NCBI GenBank assembly: GCA_944452925.2
Contig: OX101825.2
Span: forward strand, 19,359,371 to 19,423,370
Source of the DNA: Chrysolina oricalcia
Lineage: Eukaryota; Arthropoda; Insecta; Coleoptera; Chrysomelidae
DNA length: 64,000 bases
Direction: 5' to 3'
Shown here: positions 10,890 through 23,210 of the stretch, piece by piece
Layout of the letters: the number at the start of each line of letters is the position of its first letter
Numbering within the stretch: position 1 is the first letter of the stretch
Made by a program: the position numbers and the translations under genes
The notes under the pieces: model-generated
The model's input: only the letters and a program-made list of their open reading frames with translations
Databases searched by the model: none
What the model was told of the DNA's origin: nothing

Positions 10890-11130
10890 AAAATAGTATA
10901 TTGTGTATCTAGTAGTAAAAGCAATAAATTCCCGGACGACAATGTAAATTGTTGGCCGAGGCGTTTAAGCCGAGGACAACAAGCATTGAAGTGAATCGCA
11001 ATCAGCATTATCATAAATTGAGGATTCGAAATTACGTGCTTTCCTGAAACGTCAAAGTGACAACTATAAACCAAAGACCGATTTTGACGGCCTAGGCCGG
11101 CAAAGTACTTTCCCGTATCGTTTTCGTATT
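10890..11130 (+). repeat. Hairpin-rich element, partial copy 2
   Basis: A direct copy of 10060-10155 (GTATCTAGTAGTAAAAGCA, then CCCGGACGACAATGTAAATT, then the GGCCGAGGCG...AGCCGAGG stem), but the right half of the outer stem is replaced by other sequence. A GGCAAAGTACTTTCCCG block near 11100 echoes the palindromes of copy 1. Confidence 0.55.
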
Positions 11131-12061
11131 GTTCATATAGGTAAATTTTTTGTACATCTTTCAATTTTGAATCTTTGTCAATTTCTAATTAAGTCCAGTC
11201 AAAAAAAGCTAATTTTTAAGGTTTAGTCCATTTTTCCTAGATAATTTATCAAGACTTTTCTGTAAAGCTGTTCAAATTGAAGCACAGTAAGTAAAACTGT
11301 AGGAATACATTTTCGTGATATTTCGTTTCGTTTTCGAGTTTTTGTAGTTTTTAGAGGGAAAATACAAATTTTTTTTCAGTTTCTCAATCTTTGTTCACTT
11401 TATAATCGAATTGAAGGAAAACGGTTTGGAATGTCAGTGGTGCTTGTGAAGACGTATTCGAAGCGATTTAAAAAGTTTCAATTATGTCATTAGTACGGTA
11501 AATATGTTAATTTTTCCGTTTTTTTAAAATAATTCCTGGACTATTGATTTTTCCAATAAAATGGATTGTCATTTTTTATAGATTTTCTAAAGGAGATCAA
11601 AAAAGATTTATTTGCAAATTGTGGAAATATCTACCGTTCGTGAGATATTTCGTATTTTCGAAAATTCAAATTTTCATTTTCAGATTCAATGGATTTTCGC
11701 CATTTCCCGATCGGTTTGATCCATTGCAATTTTGGAACTTCAGTTTCGTTCATCAGTTTAGCCGCATTTGGACTGAAAAATGTCCGTTTTTTGGAAAATC
11801 GCCCGGAAAAGCCTGTCATCATTTTCCGATCTTTCTCAAAAACTATACCCTTTTGTAGGGCATAGGAAAAAATGGAACGGATCAAATCACTTGCCCTATC
11901 ATTGGAAGGGAAAACCGCCGTAAAATTTTCCGATCGCAAAAAATCTGATATCTGTTGATTTTTATATCGATTATTAGTCTCATGACCCGACGAACTATAC
12001 CAGAAAAAATTTAAATAGTTCTCATGGTTGTAGAAGGTGCGAGATCTTATCGCGAAACAGC
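11131..12061. other. Intergenic, nothing recognised
   Basis: AT-rich with overlapping open frames on both strands (about 100 codons each) that lack any recognisable motif and have the composition of the surrounding DNA. Treated as non-coding. Confidence 0.4.
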
Positions 12062-12071
12062 TTCTGGTTAA

Positions 12072-13149
<1,078 letters not shown>

Positions 13150-13509
13150 TTCTGGTTAACTACAGCTGAAAAGAGAATGTGATACCAAAAATCAGTCGCT
13201 TCAGAGCGATAAATAATAATAATAACCGTACTCTGCTTTCTGATGGCCTTTGCTGAATATTTGGGATCATAAATATGTATTCAAATAGGCTAAATACAAA
13301 TAGCAGGTATAAGTACAATGAGGTTTCCAACCTTATTCTCCGAGATTCAGAATTAATGTTTGTTAATCTTCGCAAGTACTATAATATTTTACTAAATCCG
13401 GGCCTGTTGCAAAAATCACTAATGACGCGCATGCGCATTGCGGACTAGTCTGAACTTTTTACAACACTTTTGACATGGGGATTATCATTCTAGAGTAAGT
13501 ATATAATAT

Positions 13510-14680
13510 ATATTTCTATGACTCTATCCCGTACGATGATATGAAAGCAGACATAAAAAAGTACATTAAAGGCGTATGGCAGGATAGATGGCAAGAAACA
13601 GGAATCGGCAACAAGTTATTCGAACTAAACCCCAGTCTTGACCCCTTTCAGTGTGTGGAACTGAGCAGAAACCACCAGGTCACTCTTTCACGGCTCCGAA
13701 TTGAGCACACAAGATTAAAGAGCGTTTTCACACACACCGGTAAAGCCGGTGCCGGTGACGGTGCCGGCACCGAATGCAATGTTATCAAATTATAGTTTTC
13801 ACACTTAGCCCGGTCCGACTTATTTGCCGGTACCGCCGCCGATTCCGATTTATGTAGCCGGCGGGGATCTCGACAATCGGAAGACGGACCGATCTCCGAT
13901 TAGTCGGTTTCTATGATTCCTTATGTACGTTTGTCCACACACATTCTGACGTGTCGGTGACGGATAGTATTTTGACAAGTAATTTCATTGAAGTATCCTG
14001 ATACTTAATTTTATTTTCTAGTCGTTCCACCAGAAAATCAAATGTATCTGTACTCATTCTGAAGTAATTGAAGAATTTGAAATTATCCTCTCTTAGTTTT
14101 TCATAGAGCGTGTAAAAAGAGCCTTCTAAGTACCTCACTGTCACTAGGGGATGTACCCAGTATTGTCTTTCATATTTGGTTTTTCGGTATTTTCTCCTAA
14201 GATAGAATAAACCTAGGAGTTGACGTCTGTTGACAGCAGTTACAGCATACATCTTTCTTCAACATAGGTACTGAAAAAAATAACTGCACCGATATGCCGG
14301 GCTGTGTGAAATACGCTGTTGTCCGGTACCGGAACCGGTACCAGCACCGACACGGCACCGGTTTTACCGGTGTGTGTGAAAACGCTCTAACCCACCAACA
14401 CCTGTTTCAACAAAGTGACCCAGAGACATGTTATATTTGTGACAGTGTTCTCAGCGTGAAACACCTTCTTCCAGTCTGCCCATTGTATCACGAAGAAAGG
14501 GTTACAGCAAACCTGCCCAACGACCTACGAACCATCCTCAACCTGGAACATGTGAAAAATCTAGTTTCGTTTTTGGATAGAGCTAATATAATGTATAAAA
14601 TTTAGATTTAGATGCACTGGAAACAAATTGTACCGCGCTAATAACCGTAATGGTTGGAAATTGAAATAAAAAAAATTGTT
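13510..14680 (+). pseudogene. LINE (non-LTR) C-terminal remnant, split by a Harbinger element
   Basis: The frame from ~13515 (PYDDMKADIKKYIKGVWQDR) runs to RIEHTRL at 13716, and resumes at 14388-14391 as THQHLFQQSD..., giving the continuous phrase RIEHTRL-THQHLF when the 13719-14388 insert is removed. This and the C-terminal CYICDSVLSVKHLLPVCPLY (C-x2-C...H-x4-C) are typical of the region after the reverse transcriptase/RNase H in insect non-LTR elements. The frame stops at 14605, and an A-rich end (AAATAAAAAAAATT) lies near 14680. The 5' part is missing, as usual for truncated LINE copies. Confidence 0.8.
13719..14388 (-). mobile_element. PIF/Harbinger element with truncated transposase (HARBI1-like N-terminus)
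   Basis: TIRs begin AGAGCGTTTTCACACACACC at 13719 and are mirrored up to 14388. The flanks are consistent with a 2 bp AA or 3 bp TAA duplication. On the minus strand, 14252-13911 is open for 113 codons. Residues ~23-90 carry RQYWVHPLV, FYTLYEKLR, FFNYFRMS and a following DFLVERLENKI, the conserved N-terminal helices of PIF/Harbinger (HARBI1/ALP1-like) transposases. The DDE catalytic domain is absent, so this is a non-autonomous deletion derivative. Sub-terminal DNA is rich in CCGGT motifs. Its insertion splits a LINE reading frame exactly. Confidence 0.8.
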
Positions 14681-14959
14681 CGACACTATAAATAACGTAA
14701 ACTACACTCAACACCAAGATTTGCTTCAATACATGCAAACTCAAGAACCTATTCGTACTTATAGTAATACCGTATATTTTAAAAATGAATATTTTTGAAA
14801 CGCAACATGCAAAGTTGACAAAACCTTCTCATATAATAGTCAACATTTTCAAAATAGCGTGAGTAAAATTAGGTCCAAATTAACGAAACGGTTTTTGAGA
14901 TATTCAATAAAAACTTTGTAGATGACCTAAAAAAAATTGTAACGTACCCTGAATTTAAA

Positions 14960-15240
14960 CGAAAGGTAATATCAAACAACTGAATTCATCAGAAAGTTTT
15001 CTCATCTTTTGTTCGATCAACATTGGCGATAAATAATTTTTTTGTAATAAAAAACGATGTGTTAAGTGTTTTCGGTATAGGGGTATAATCAAAAATTATA
15101 AAAATTCGTATTTCAAACAAAGAGAGTAACCAAGAATTAAAACACGTTTTTATCGCCTAGAATAGACTGAAAATATGATGTACTACCAAAATATGACTCA
15201 TTTGTTCTGAAATAGTACTAGAAAAACACAATTTTTTTCT
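14960..15240 (+). repeat. Outer arm of a large inverted repeat (left arm, first part)
   Basis: Reverse-complement match to 22640-22910, for example TGAATTCATCAGAAAGTT, a GGGGTAT block, and CCAAAATATGACTCATTTG versus CCAAAATATAATTTATTGG. The arm continues at 18060-18335; between lies a later insertion block. Non-coding. Confidence 0.65.
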
Positions 15241-15249
15241 CTGTGCCCC

Positions 15250-15921
15250 TATAAATTGGGGGACATCTATTCATATCTCAAGAACATTTCCAATTCAAAA
15301 ACGAGCAATCCGAGCCTTAGCTGGAATAGTTCAAATGGAAAGCTGTAAGCCTTCGTTCATATTATTATTAGGTTTAATATAATGACTCTACCATCGTCTA
15401 TAATATACTGCAATCTAATACACATTCGAGAAAATTCACATAAGTATTCTACACATGGAATTAATCATTCTTATAATATTAGGAATAAAGATAATATTGG
15501 AGCACCACACCAGAGACTAGAAATGACAAGGAGACGTAATTCCTACATACCACTTCATAACTTACTTCCCCAATCAATGAAAAAATGCAACCCTCGCTAT
15601 ATAGTTTCAAAAGAAAACTGAAACAACATCTAACAAAGAATGCTTACTATGATCCGTCGGACTTCAATTTCACCGAATGATTATTGCAATAATTATGTCT
15701 CTATACAATATCTTTGTCCTTTTTATCTTAGTTTGTAAGTATATTCATATATTTATTTTGTGATTGTTCCGTATTCAATTTTATACAAATTATTTACTGT
15801 GTTACTATACTTATACTTTAATAATTGTAACTACACTTATATTGTATGTAGGTACCTACATTTTTGACTTGTCATAGCACTAAGGTACAATAATTTGACC
15901 AATAAATATCTAATCTAATCT
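15250..15921 (+). pseudogene. LINE C-terminal remnant with (TCTAA)n-type tail
   Basis: The frame from ~15293 gives IQKRAIRALAGIVQMESCKP, then after a frameshift near 15380 MTLPSSIIYCNLIHIREN and HSYNIRNKDNIGAPHQRLEM, the C-terminal part of Jockey/CR1-like reverse transcriptases (LQKRAIR...; LPSLYIY...; HSYNTR...). A second frameshift follows near 15600. The 3' end is CTAATCTAATCTA at 15909-15921, immediately before the next element, the usual simple-repeat tail of such LINEs. It interrupts the large inverted repeat. Confidence 0.75.
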
Positions 15922-15922
15922 A

Positions 15923-18049
15923 CAGTGTGACCCATTTTTAATGGAGACATCCCCCTAAAATTTGAAGTTGTAAACCGATTTTAATATTTTTTTTTGAAAT
16001 GTCAAGTACTAAAAGGTCTACCTTGGGACAAAATTTGAAATGTTTATTCCAATTTTTTCTTACTCGAAAATCGGGATTTTTTATTAGCGATTTTTTTATT
16101 GAAAAAATCACTACGCCACTGGATTCAGAGTGCCTCTAAACAGGTGTGACCAAAATTTCATGCAAAAATATGCATTAATAACATAGTTATGACAGTCACA
16201 AAAAACACCCTATATCAACAGATATAGCCATGAGAATATTTTTTTATGATTTGAACAATAAAGTGCCGCCAGATGAAAAAAAAACAAATAGTGTAAATTT
16301 TTTTAATGAAAATAACGGAATTACATTCAAGTTTTCACGCAAATTAACTAAAAGTAAGACCTAATAGATTTTTCAATTTAAATCTTAGTTGCCATGGAAA
16401 TGATATTACAGTTTTAAACTTGTGAAAGATTTAAGTGTACTATTGTCAACAATATTCACCTTACAGTTCTTCGAATTATTTTGTGTTATGGCTGCAAGAT
16501 TGAGCGTAAGAAAGAAAATTGAAATTGTACGCCTTCGGGAGATGACGTTAGAAGTGCTAGAGACGTTTGTAGAGTATTTAATGAGAGACAGATCGTCCTC
16601 GTATTAGCTGTGGTATGGTAAATAAAATAAATAAAATATTCAATGAAACTGGTGCAGTATCAAAAATGATGTTAAAAAGTAAAACTGTACAAAGACGAAA
16701 CAGGAATGACAGGAATGATCATCAGGATATCATTTTAGATTATTTCGGAAATAATCCTAATGCCAGTATAAGGAGATGTCTCAAGGCGAAGAATATTAAA
16801 CCTTTCAAGTCAAAATTTTTATACACACTGCAAGAAGGCGACGAAGCAAGACGTATGGAATATTGTTTATGGGCCCAAGGGAAATATTTAAACAATATAA
16901 ATTTCCTACAAAATATTTTATATACCTACGAAGCCACTTTCACTACAAATGGAGTAGTGTCATCACAGAATTGTCGCTATTGGGCAGCGGATAATCCTAA
17001 CTGGGTAAAAAACTGTAAAAGCCAGTATTTCCAAAAAATAAACGTCTGGAGTGGGATATTGAACGAACGAATTATTGGCCCTTTCTTTTTTGAGGAAAAC
17101 ATTAATGCGCAGAGGTTTCTAGAATTTTTAAACACCGAGTTTTGGGATGCTATTCACGAGCTGACAATCAATGAACGATCAAATTTAATTGTCCAGTTAG
17201 ATGGGTATTCAGTTCATTATGCCAGAGCTGTGAGGCAATGGCTTAACGAACATTTTCCAAACCGATGGATAGGCTGTGGTAGTCCGTTTATAGAGTGGCC
17301 ACCCAGATGTCCAGACCTAACAGTTTTGGACTTTTTTCTCTGGGGACTTCTCACACAAAAGGTTTACAAAAACCGCTCAATAGTAGAAATGAACTTTGTG
17401 CAAGAATTCGACAGGTATGTGCAGATATTACCCCTCAAGAACTAAGGAACGTAATCAGAAACATTCGTAAGCGCTACGACAAATATATCGAAATACATGG
17501 TGGATTAGTAGAAGCTACTAGAATATGAGTTTGAATTAATTGTTGCACTGAATCGAAACATTTCAATAATTAGTTAGGTATCATAGTTAATTTTTTGCTT
17601 CATTATTAGTTGAATTGTGTGAATGTAATTCCGTTATTTTCATTAAAAAAAATTTACGCTATCAATTTATTTTTCATCTGGTGGCACTTTATTGTTGAAA
17701 TCAAAAAAAATATTCTCATGTGACAGTTAGCTGTGTGAGTTTTCGAATTTTTGAGTTGTCATAACTTTGCTATTAATGAATATTTTTTCATGAAATTTTG
17801 GTCACATCTATTTAGAGGCACTCTGAATCCAGTGGCGTAGTGTTTTTTTCAATAAAACAATCGCTAATAAAAAATCCCGAGATTCGAGTAAGAAAAAATA
17901 TCGTAGTATGCCCTGAAAATTGGAATAAACATTTCAACTTTTGTCGCAAGGTAGACCTTTTAGTACTTGACATTTAAAAAAAAAATATTAAAATTGGTTT
18001 ACAACTTCAAATTTTAGGGGGGTGTTTCCATTAAAAATGGGTCACACTG
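15923..18049 (+). mobile_element. DD41D-like IS630-Tc1-mariner element, decayed
   Basis: CAGTGTGACCCATTTTTAAT at 15923 is mirrored to ATTAAAAATGGGTCACACTG at 18030-18049, with long imperfect inverted sequence of ~250 bp inward. TA flanks both ends (15921-15922, 18050-18051), as for this superfamily. Length 2127 bp. It holds a transposase pseudogene and sits in the simple-repeat tail of the preceding LINE. Confidence 0.85.
16489..17528 (+). pseudogene. Transposase pseudogene (DUF4817-type HTH plus DDE, D-x41/42-D)
   Basis: MAARLSVRKKIEIVRLR at 16489 starts the N-terminal helix-turn-helix. A shift near 16540-16600 leads to ISCGMVNKINKIFNETGAVS and the long open stretch to 17445. Another shift near 17375 gives NELCARIRQVCADITPQELR and the end at 17528. 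Catalytic region: ILYTYEATF, where the family has TDE, so the first Asp is Tyr; then QLDGYSVHYARAV, and WPPRCPDLTVLDFFLWG about 42 residues later. The spacing and the LDFFLWG ending put it with DD41D-like elements rather than Tc1 (DD34E) or mariner (DD34D). It is inactive by frameshifts and loss of the first Asp. Confidence 0.85.
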
Positions 18050-18059
18050 TATATACGAC

Positions 18060-18335
18060 CTAATGTACTATCATTCATAAAATTATAATTGTACATGTTA
18101 ACGAGTTCCGATAAATACATTTCTATCCTGAATTCGTCTTATTTCGACTAAGAAAACAGTTTTTTTCTTCGTCAATCCTACCCAATTTCGACGATTTTAC
18201 GAACTTTGGTCGCTTATATCTCAGAAACGATACATACAAAATCATTTAAACTCACACATTTTTCTAAAGAACCATCCTAGTATAACATAATAAAATATCA
18301 GCCAATTCGACCTAGAGCCAATTTCCCAAATGTTA
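18060..18335 (+). repeat. Outer arm of a large inverted repeat (left arm, second part)
   Basis: Continues 14960-15240 and is inverted relative to 22640-22473 and 21718-21600 (shared GTTAACGAG.TCCGATAA, TTTCGACTAA.AAAACAGTTTT, TATAACATAATA..ATATCAGCCAATT). The right-arm copy has a 750 bp MITE inserted at the position matching ~18232 here, so this arm serves as the unoccupied site. Confidence 0.65.
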
Positions 18336-18436
18336 TGTTATGTTCGTATTTTGAAAAGAAATCGTTAACTATTTATTATTCGGTGCAAGAAGAACTTGAT
18401 ATTGGATTATTACAGTGTTCCTTAAACGGTTATTTG

Positions 18437-18766
18437 TTACGCGGTACATACCTCATTTCCGAACACTTTTAAGGTACGGTTCCTTCCATGCGGCCTCCGC
18501 GCACGGCGGCCGCAGTGCGGCAGCCGCGACCTTCTGCTACACGTGTTTTTGAATGTACATGTTTCCTTCCAAGCGGCGGCCGGACACGTCAGCCGTGAAC
18601 GACTGCGATCGTTGCGACGGTACTGCTCCAGAAGCAGTGTAGTCGCAGCCGCAAGAGAGTTTTCGTATTCCTCTGGGGTTATTACGTACCAAACTCGGTT
18701 GTATGACTCTGATTTTACATAATGTTTCATCAAGTTGAAGATGTACTCAAACTGCACCTTGTTCAA
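18437..18766 (-). pseudogene. Unassigned open frame, possibly transposase-derived
   Basis: 109 codons open on the minus strand. The N-terminal ~45 residues (MNKVQFEYIFNLMKHYVKSE, then VITPEEYENSLAA) faintly resemble the helical N-terminal domain of Harbinger-type transposases. The rest runs through a GC-rich sub-terminal sequence (18473-18600, GGCGGCCGCAGTGCGGC) that recurs inverted at 21300-21370 and is unlikely to be coding. Could equally be a chance frame. Confidence 0.25.
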
Positions 18767-18779
18767 TCTGAAATATTAC

Positions 18780-19265
18780 CTAAAGGACCCCGCAACAAAC
18801 CTTATGGAAAATGGCTCTTGGTGAAATTGGCTGAAACTTTGGGATATTGTAGAAATCGATGTCCTGATCAAATGTCTCGATGGGCGTAAGGTCAATAAAT
18901 GGACAGTTTTTGAGATAATCGAGGTCATAGGCTGTCAAATTGATGTGTTCAGCTATCAGTGCTAAGTACGTAAGCCATGAACAAATCGCTTGTTAAAACG
19001 ACTCTGTAGTCCCGAATCCCAGGATGTTTTCTGGGTCGCTGATAACGAATCTGGAGTCACTCTTGAAAAATTCACATCAATGGTCCCAATGTACCCCCCA
19101 CCTCTCCCTAAATAAGGCCCATTTTCACATATTCCTGAAAATCGATGAAAACTTGGCACAGGAAGTTTTCAGGGTCGCTGACGACAAATCTTTGGTCCTA
19201 ATTTGCCCCCCCTCCTTCCCCCAAAAAAAACCGCCGAAATGGGTAGAGCATACCCTTTTTGGCGC
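18780..19265 (+). repeat. Inner arm of the large inverted repeat (left)
   Basis: Reverse-complement match to 20545-21050: AAAGGACCCCGCAACAAACC at the outer end, ATCGATGTCCTGATCAAA, AACACATCAATTTGACAG-type block, CCCAGGATGTTTTCTGGGTC, and GTACCCCCCACCTCTCCC versus GGGAGAGGTGGGGGGTA. Short frames on this arm are chance. Confidence 0.7.
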
Positions 19266-19429
19266 TATGATGGAGTGCGGGTGGTCTCAACACCTTTATT
19301 GACTCTATTGTTAGGACCCAAACTTTGGCAAAAATACTTTTGGTGGAGTGGAAGATTATGTTCATGGATCTATATCAACATGAAATTTGCCATTTATTTC
19401 CGCACAATGTATAATACTGAATGATGATA

Positions 19430-19967
19430 TTTATTTCACTTTGGGAATAATGAAGACGATTTCGATCATTACTATTATTGAGTACTCAGTAAGGAATGCA
19501 AGGCCTTCATTATTTAAATAAAGCGCGCTTTTGAATTATAAACTGTATTTTGAAGTTATTAATTTACTGCACAATAGTATTTCCTGTGCCTCACTTTTAC
19601 AAAAAATTAACTTTCATATTCCTCGCCTTAATTCTAGAAGTGAGACGACCTTTTATTGTGAAAATATTCGAACAAATGTTATGCGCAGGGCACCAGTGTC
19701 GTTAATGTGTTCTAATTATAATTTGGTCTGTGATATATGTGATATCAATGTGAGCCCTCTCAAATATATGTTTGATCAATAGATCGTAAACTTCTCATTT
19801 TTTCTTATTTCAGTTTTTTTAAGCAGTGTCGTTCAATATATAATCAATTGTTTATTTACATGCACGTATATACATATATTTATATTTGTCGTTTTGTAAT
19901 TCGTTATGTTAAATATTACCTTCTAGCATTTCCTGTAATTGGGTGTATACCTGTTGGAAATAAAGAG

Positions 19968-19999
<32 letters not shown>

Positions 20000-20001
20000 T
20001 A
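19430..20001 (+). pseudogene. LINE C-terminal remnant with (CTAT)n tail
   Basis: 19531-19782 is open and encodes FEVINLLHNSISCASLLQKI, NFHIPRLNSRSETTFYCENI and RTNVMRRAPVSLMCSNYNLV, the C-terminal hallmark of Jockey-type reverse-transcriptase ORFs. It ends in a TAG at 19780, then ~190 bp of 3' UTR, ATAAAGAG and an eight-fold CTAT tract (about 19969-19999). It lies in the spacer of the large inverted repeat and was probably inserted later. Confidence 0.75.
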
Positions 20002-20544
20002 TGTATTTCTGTACTCGCACAGTACAGTTTATGAATTATTTTTCTAACATCATAGTATCTCACATATTATCAAAACTCCGATATATTCTTAAAATTATTG
20101 TTGAATGATTATAACCTTCACCGTCTTGTTATAGCTTTTCAATTTTATTTTTATTTAATTTTATAAATACAGGTCTGCTCAATCTGCCAAGTTCAGATTA
20201 TAGAACAACACTTTTTGGGTTTGACTCTAATATTCATTATCGTAGTTTTCATTCAACTAATGTAAACAAAGACGTAAAAATCTAGGAGCCCTGTATCACT
20301 TGCGAATCAACAGACGTTAGTGATTGACGAAAACTGTCTTTTTGAGAACCAGAAACAAGATTAGTTGAATCCAATGTCGATGGCTGCACCAATTTTATTA
20401 TTCAGGGTTTTTGGGTGATAACCGACTCTGAAAACCCCTGGGCCAAGTTTCATCAAATTCGATAATTCCGAAAAAATTACTTTCTCAGAGGGCCATATTG
20501 GGACCACTGACTTGAATTTTCCTCAGACTTTGACCCCAGATTCG
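20002..20544. other. Spacer of the large inverted repeat, nothing coding
   Basis: No gene recognised. From about 20380 on, sequence begins to resemble the repeated AGCGAC(T/C)CTGA... modules of the inner arm. Confidence 0.4.
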
Positions 20545-21050
20545 TTATCAGCGACTCTGAGAAGCACTTGGGCCAAGCAAGTTTTCATCGAGTTTCGAGA
20601 ATACCAAAAAATTGCCGTTTTTTTGGGGGAAGGGGGGGGGGGCAAATTGGGACTACTGCTGTGGGTTTTCCAATTTTGACCAAAGATTCATCATCAGCGA
20701 CCCTGAAAATTTCCTGGGCCAAGTTTTCGTCGATTTTCAGGAATATTTGAAAATAGGCCTTATTTAGGGAGAGGTGGGGGGTATATTGGGACCATTGATA
20801 TGATTTTTTCAAGAGCAACTCCAGTTTCGTTATCAGCGACCCAGAAAACATCCTGGGCCAAGTTTTTATCAAGTTTCGGGACTACAGAGTCGTTTTAACA
20901 AGCGATTTGTCCATGGCTTACATACTTACCACTGATAGCTGAACACATCAATTTGACAGCCTTTGATCAGGACATCGATTTCTACAATATCCCAAAGTTT
21001 CACCGAGAGCCATTTTCCATAAGGTTTGTTGCGGGGTCCTTTGACTTCAT
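20545..21050 (-). repeat. Inner arm of the large inverted repeat (right)
   Basis: Mirror of 18780-19265. Within it a ~200 bp module (GCCAAGTTTT.ATCGA.TTTC, ...GGGACCA..GA, ...TTATCAGCGACCC) recurs tandemly, giving three related sub-blocks. It contains a run of ten G at about 20633-20642. Confidence 0.7.
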
Positions 21051-21229
21051 TCCCAAGTAGATGTCGATTAATTAATGTAACAGAACACCCCTCTTCACCC
21101 CTTTTTTTTGAAAATTGGATATATATCCGCATTGCTCTTTTCCAAGTCGATTAACTGCAGGATTTCCTCATCGTCATTTTCTTCCATTAACAAATAAAGT
21201 CGAAAAGATCATCCATCTTCACTTCAACT

Positions 21230-21380
21230 ACTGCACCATCGGCGGAAAACCGGCTCCGTCCGCCGTACACGACATCCGCATGGAAGAAACCATGAGATCG
21301 ACCGACTGACGCGTCCGGTCGCCGCACTGCGGCCGCCGTGCACGACGGTCGCATGGAAGGAACCGTACCTCCAAGAAGTT
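21230..21380 (-). repeat. GC-rich sub-terminal block of the inverted repeat
   Basis: GGAAGGAACCGTACC at about 21356-21370 is the mirror of GGTACGGTTCCTTCC at 18473, and GCGGCCGCCGTGCACG mirrors the GGCGGCCGCAGTG block on the left. The internal sequence repeats the motif CGCATGGAAG.AACC twice (21279 and 21350). No coding frame accepted. Confidence 0.55.
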
Positions 21381-21599
21381 CGTGAGATCCAGAGGGGCCC
21401 AACAGATATTGAAATCATTGCCACTCGATTTTGATTAAAGTTTGGTTTGATTTGAATGTCTGCCTCGAGGTAGATTGCTAACCGAATGCTAATAGGTTGT
21501 ACCATCATCAGACAAGGTCAAAATGAAGATACCTATTGATGGATCAAAATAGAAACAGCTTATTGGAAAAAATAGTAAACAGAAATACTTTGAAGAAAT

Positions 21600-22915
21600 C
21601 AGTGGACAACAAAGGACCCCGCACGAAAACATGGGAAATGGGCTCTTGGGCAAATTGGCTGATATTATGTTATAGTAGGTTGAGTCATTAAAAATGAGTA
21701 AGTTTAATTGATTTTGTATACAGTGCGTTCATAAAGTGTGGAAACGCTCTATTATCTTACGAGTTGATTATTTTCGGAGGAAAAGCTCGGACAGGTCGAT
21801 TTTGTATTTTAGTTTTCCACCTTTTTTTAGAAAAAAATATTTTTTTTTCCTACCACCTTTCAAGATATGACGTCATCGATATATTTTTTAAATTGAAAGG
21901 GTATATTTTTATGTCAAAAATTGAATTCCCATATTTTTCTGAGTTCAACCATACTACATACGTCATATCTTACACTTTGAATTACAGTATTCTGAGTATA
22001 AAGGAAACCAGTGTTCATATTTCTCAACGTTCATTTCATTATTCATTTTGCAACGTAAACCTAAGAACTACTCAGTAGTTAGTACGAGTATATTGCTACA
22101 CTTGAATAGTAGGCTAAGCAAACATATGAAAGCCCTTAGCAACCAGGCAATAAGTTCTTAGTTACCATTGCATATGTCACACTGGTTTTCTTTATACTCA
22201 GTATACTGTGATTCGAACTGTAAGATATGACGTATGTGGTATGGTTGAACTCAGAAAAATATGGGCATTCAATTTTTGACATAAAAATATATCCTTTCAA
22301 TTTAAAAAAATATCGATGACGTCATATCTTGAAAGGTGGTAGGGAAGAAAAATATTTTTTTCTAAAAAAGGTGGAAAACTAAAATACAAAATCGACCTGT
22401 CCAAGCTTTTCCTCCGAAAATAATCAACTCGTAAGATAATAGAGCGTTTCCACACTTTATGAACGCACTGTATATCGTTTCTGAGACATAAGCGGTCAGA
22501 GTTCTTAAAAACGTCGTACTTGGGTAGAATTGATGAAAAAAAAAACTGTTTTGTTAGTCGAAATGAGATGAATTCAGATGAATATGTAGTTATCGGATCT
22601 CGTTAACACGTTTAATTATAATCTTATTTTCACGAAATTTTTTTCTAGCACTACTCTATAACCAATAAATTATATTTTGGTAGGACATCTTAGTTTCAGG
22701 CTATTCTATAGGCGATAAAACGTGTTTTGTTTCTGGATAACTCTCTCTGTTTGAAATACGAACTTTTTTAATTTTGAATCATACCCCTATACTGAAATCA
22801 ATTGACATGTCGTTTTTGACTACAAAAAATTATTTATTGCTAATATTAATTGAAAAAAAGATACGATAACTTTCTGATGAATTCAGTTGTTCAATATTAC
22901 CATTGTTTATATAGA
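21600..22915 (-). repeat. Outer arm of the large inverted repeat (right), split by a MITE
   Basis: 21600-21718 and 22473-22915 together mirror 18335-18060 and 15240-14960. The break at 21719/22472 is the 750 bp MITE listed separately. Confidence 0.65.
21721..22470. mobile_element. TA-flanked long-TIR MITE (IS630-Tc1-mariner type), 750 bp
   Basis: CAGTGCGTTCATAAAGTGTG at 21721 is mirrored up to 22470 and the inverted match extends for ~310 bp per side, leaving only ~120 bp of unique centre. TA lies at both flanks (21719-21720, 22471-22472). No transposase frame. The paralogous arm at ~18232 lacks the insert, supporting these ends. Confidence 0.85.
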
Positions 22916-23210
22916 AGATAGTCAACCTTATGGGATTATAATTGGATCAAAATGGATGCGACATGTAGATGGCGATAGTGAGCTCGCATCCAAGTCATGT
23001 CGTAACTTCAGTGATCTGGCCTCCAAGTCATGTCGCAACTTGATTAAAACAATGGAAAAGCGCTAAAATCAGGGTTTTTTGAAGAAACCTGCATTAAAAT
23101 GACGTCAAATATTCATGTTTGTAACTAATCACGCTAGATGACACTCGCGTTTGTGTCCAATACCTTTTCCACAGGCATTGAATAACTATGTTCTATTTAA
23201 ACAATGCTTG
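22905..23210 (+). repeat. Dispersed repeat, copy without AT expansion
   Basis: Same family as 9541-9970, same orientation; here the head and body are joined by a short GATGGCGATAGTGAGCTCGC segment in place of the ~140 bp (AT)n tract, and CAAGTCATGTCG is present twice. Confidence 0.65.

Noticed and set aside
10060..10985. LTR pair (two ~90 bp direct repeats 830 bp apart)
   Set aside because: The repeats are hairpin segments without TG...CA ends, primer-binding site or coding sequence between them.
11544..11939. Overlapping ~100-codon frames on both strands
   Set aside because: Unrecognised and mutually overlapping; probably chance.
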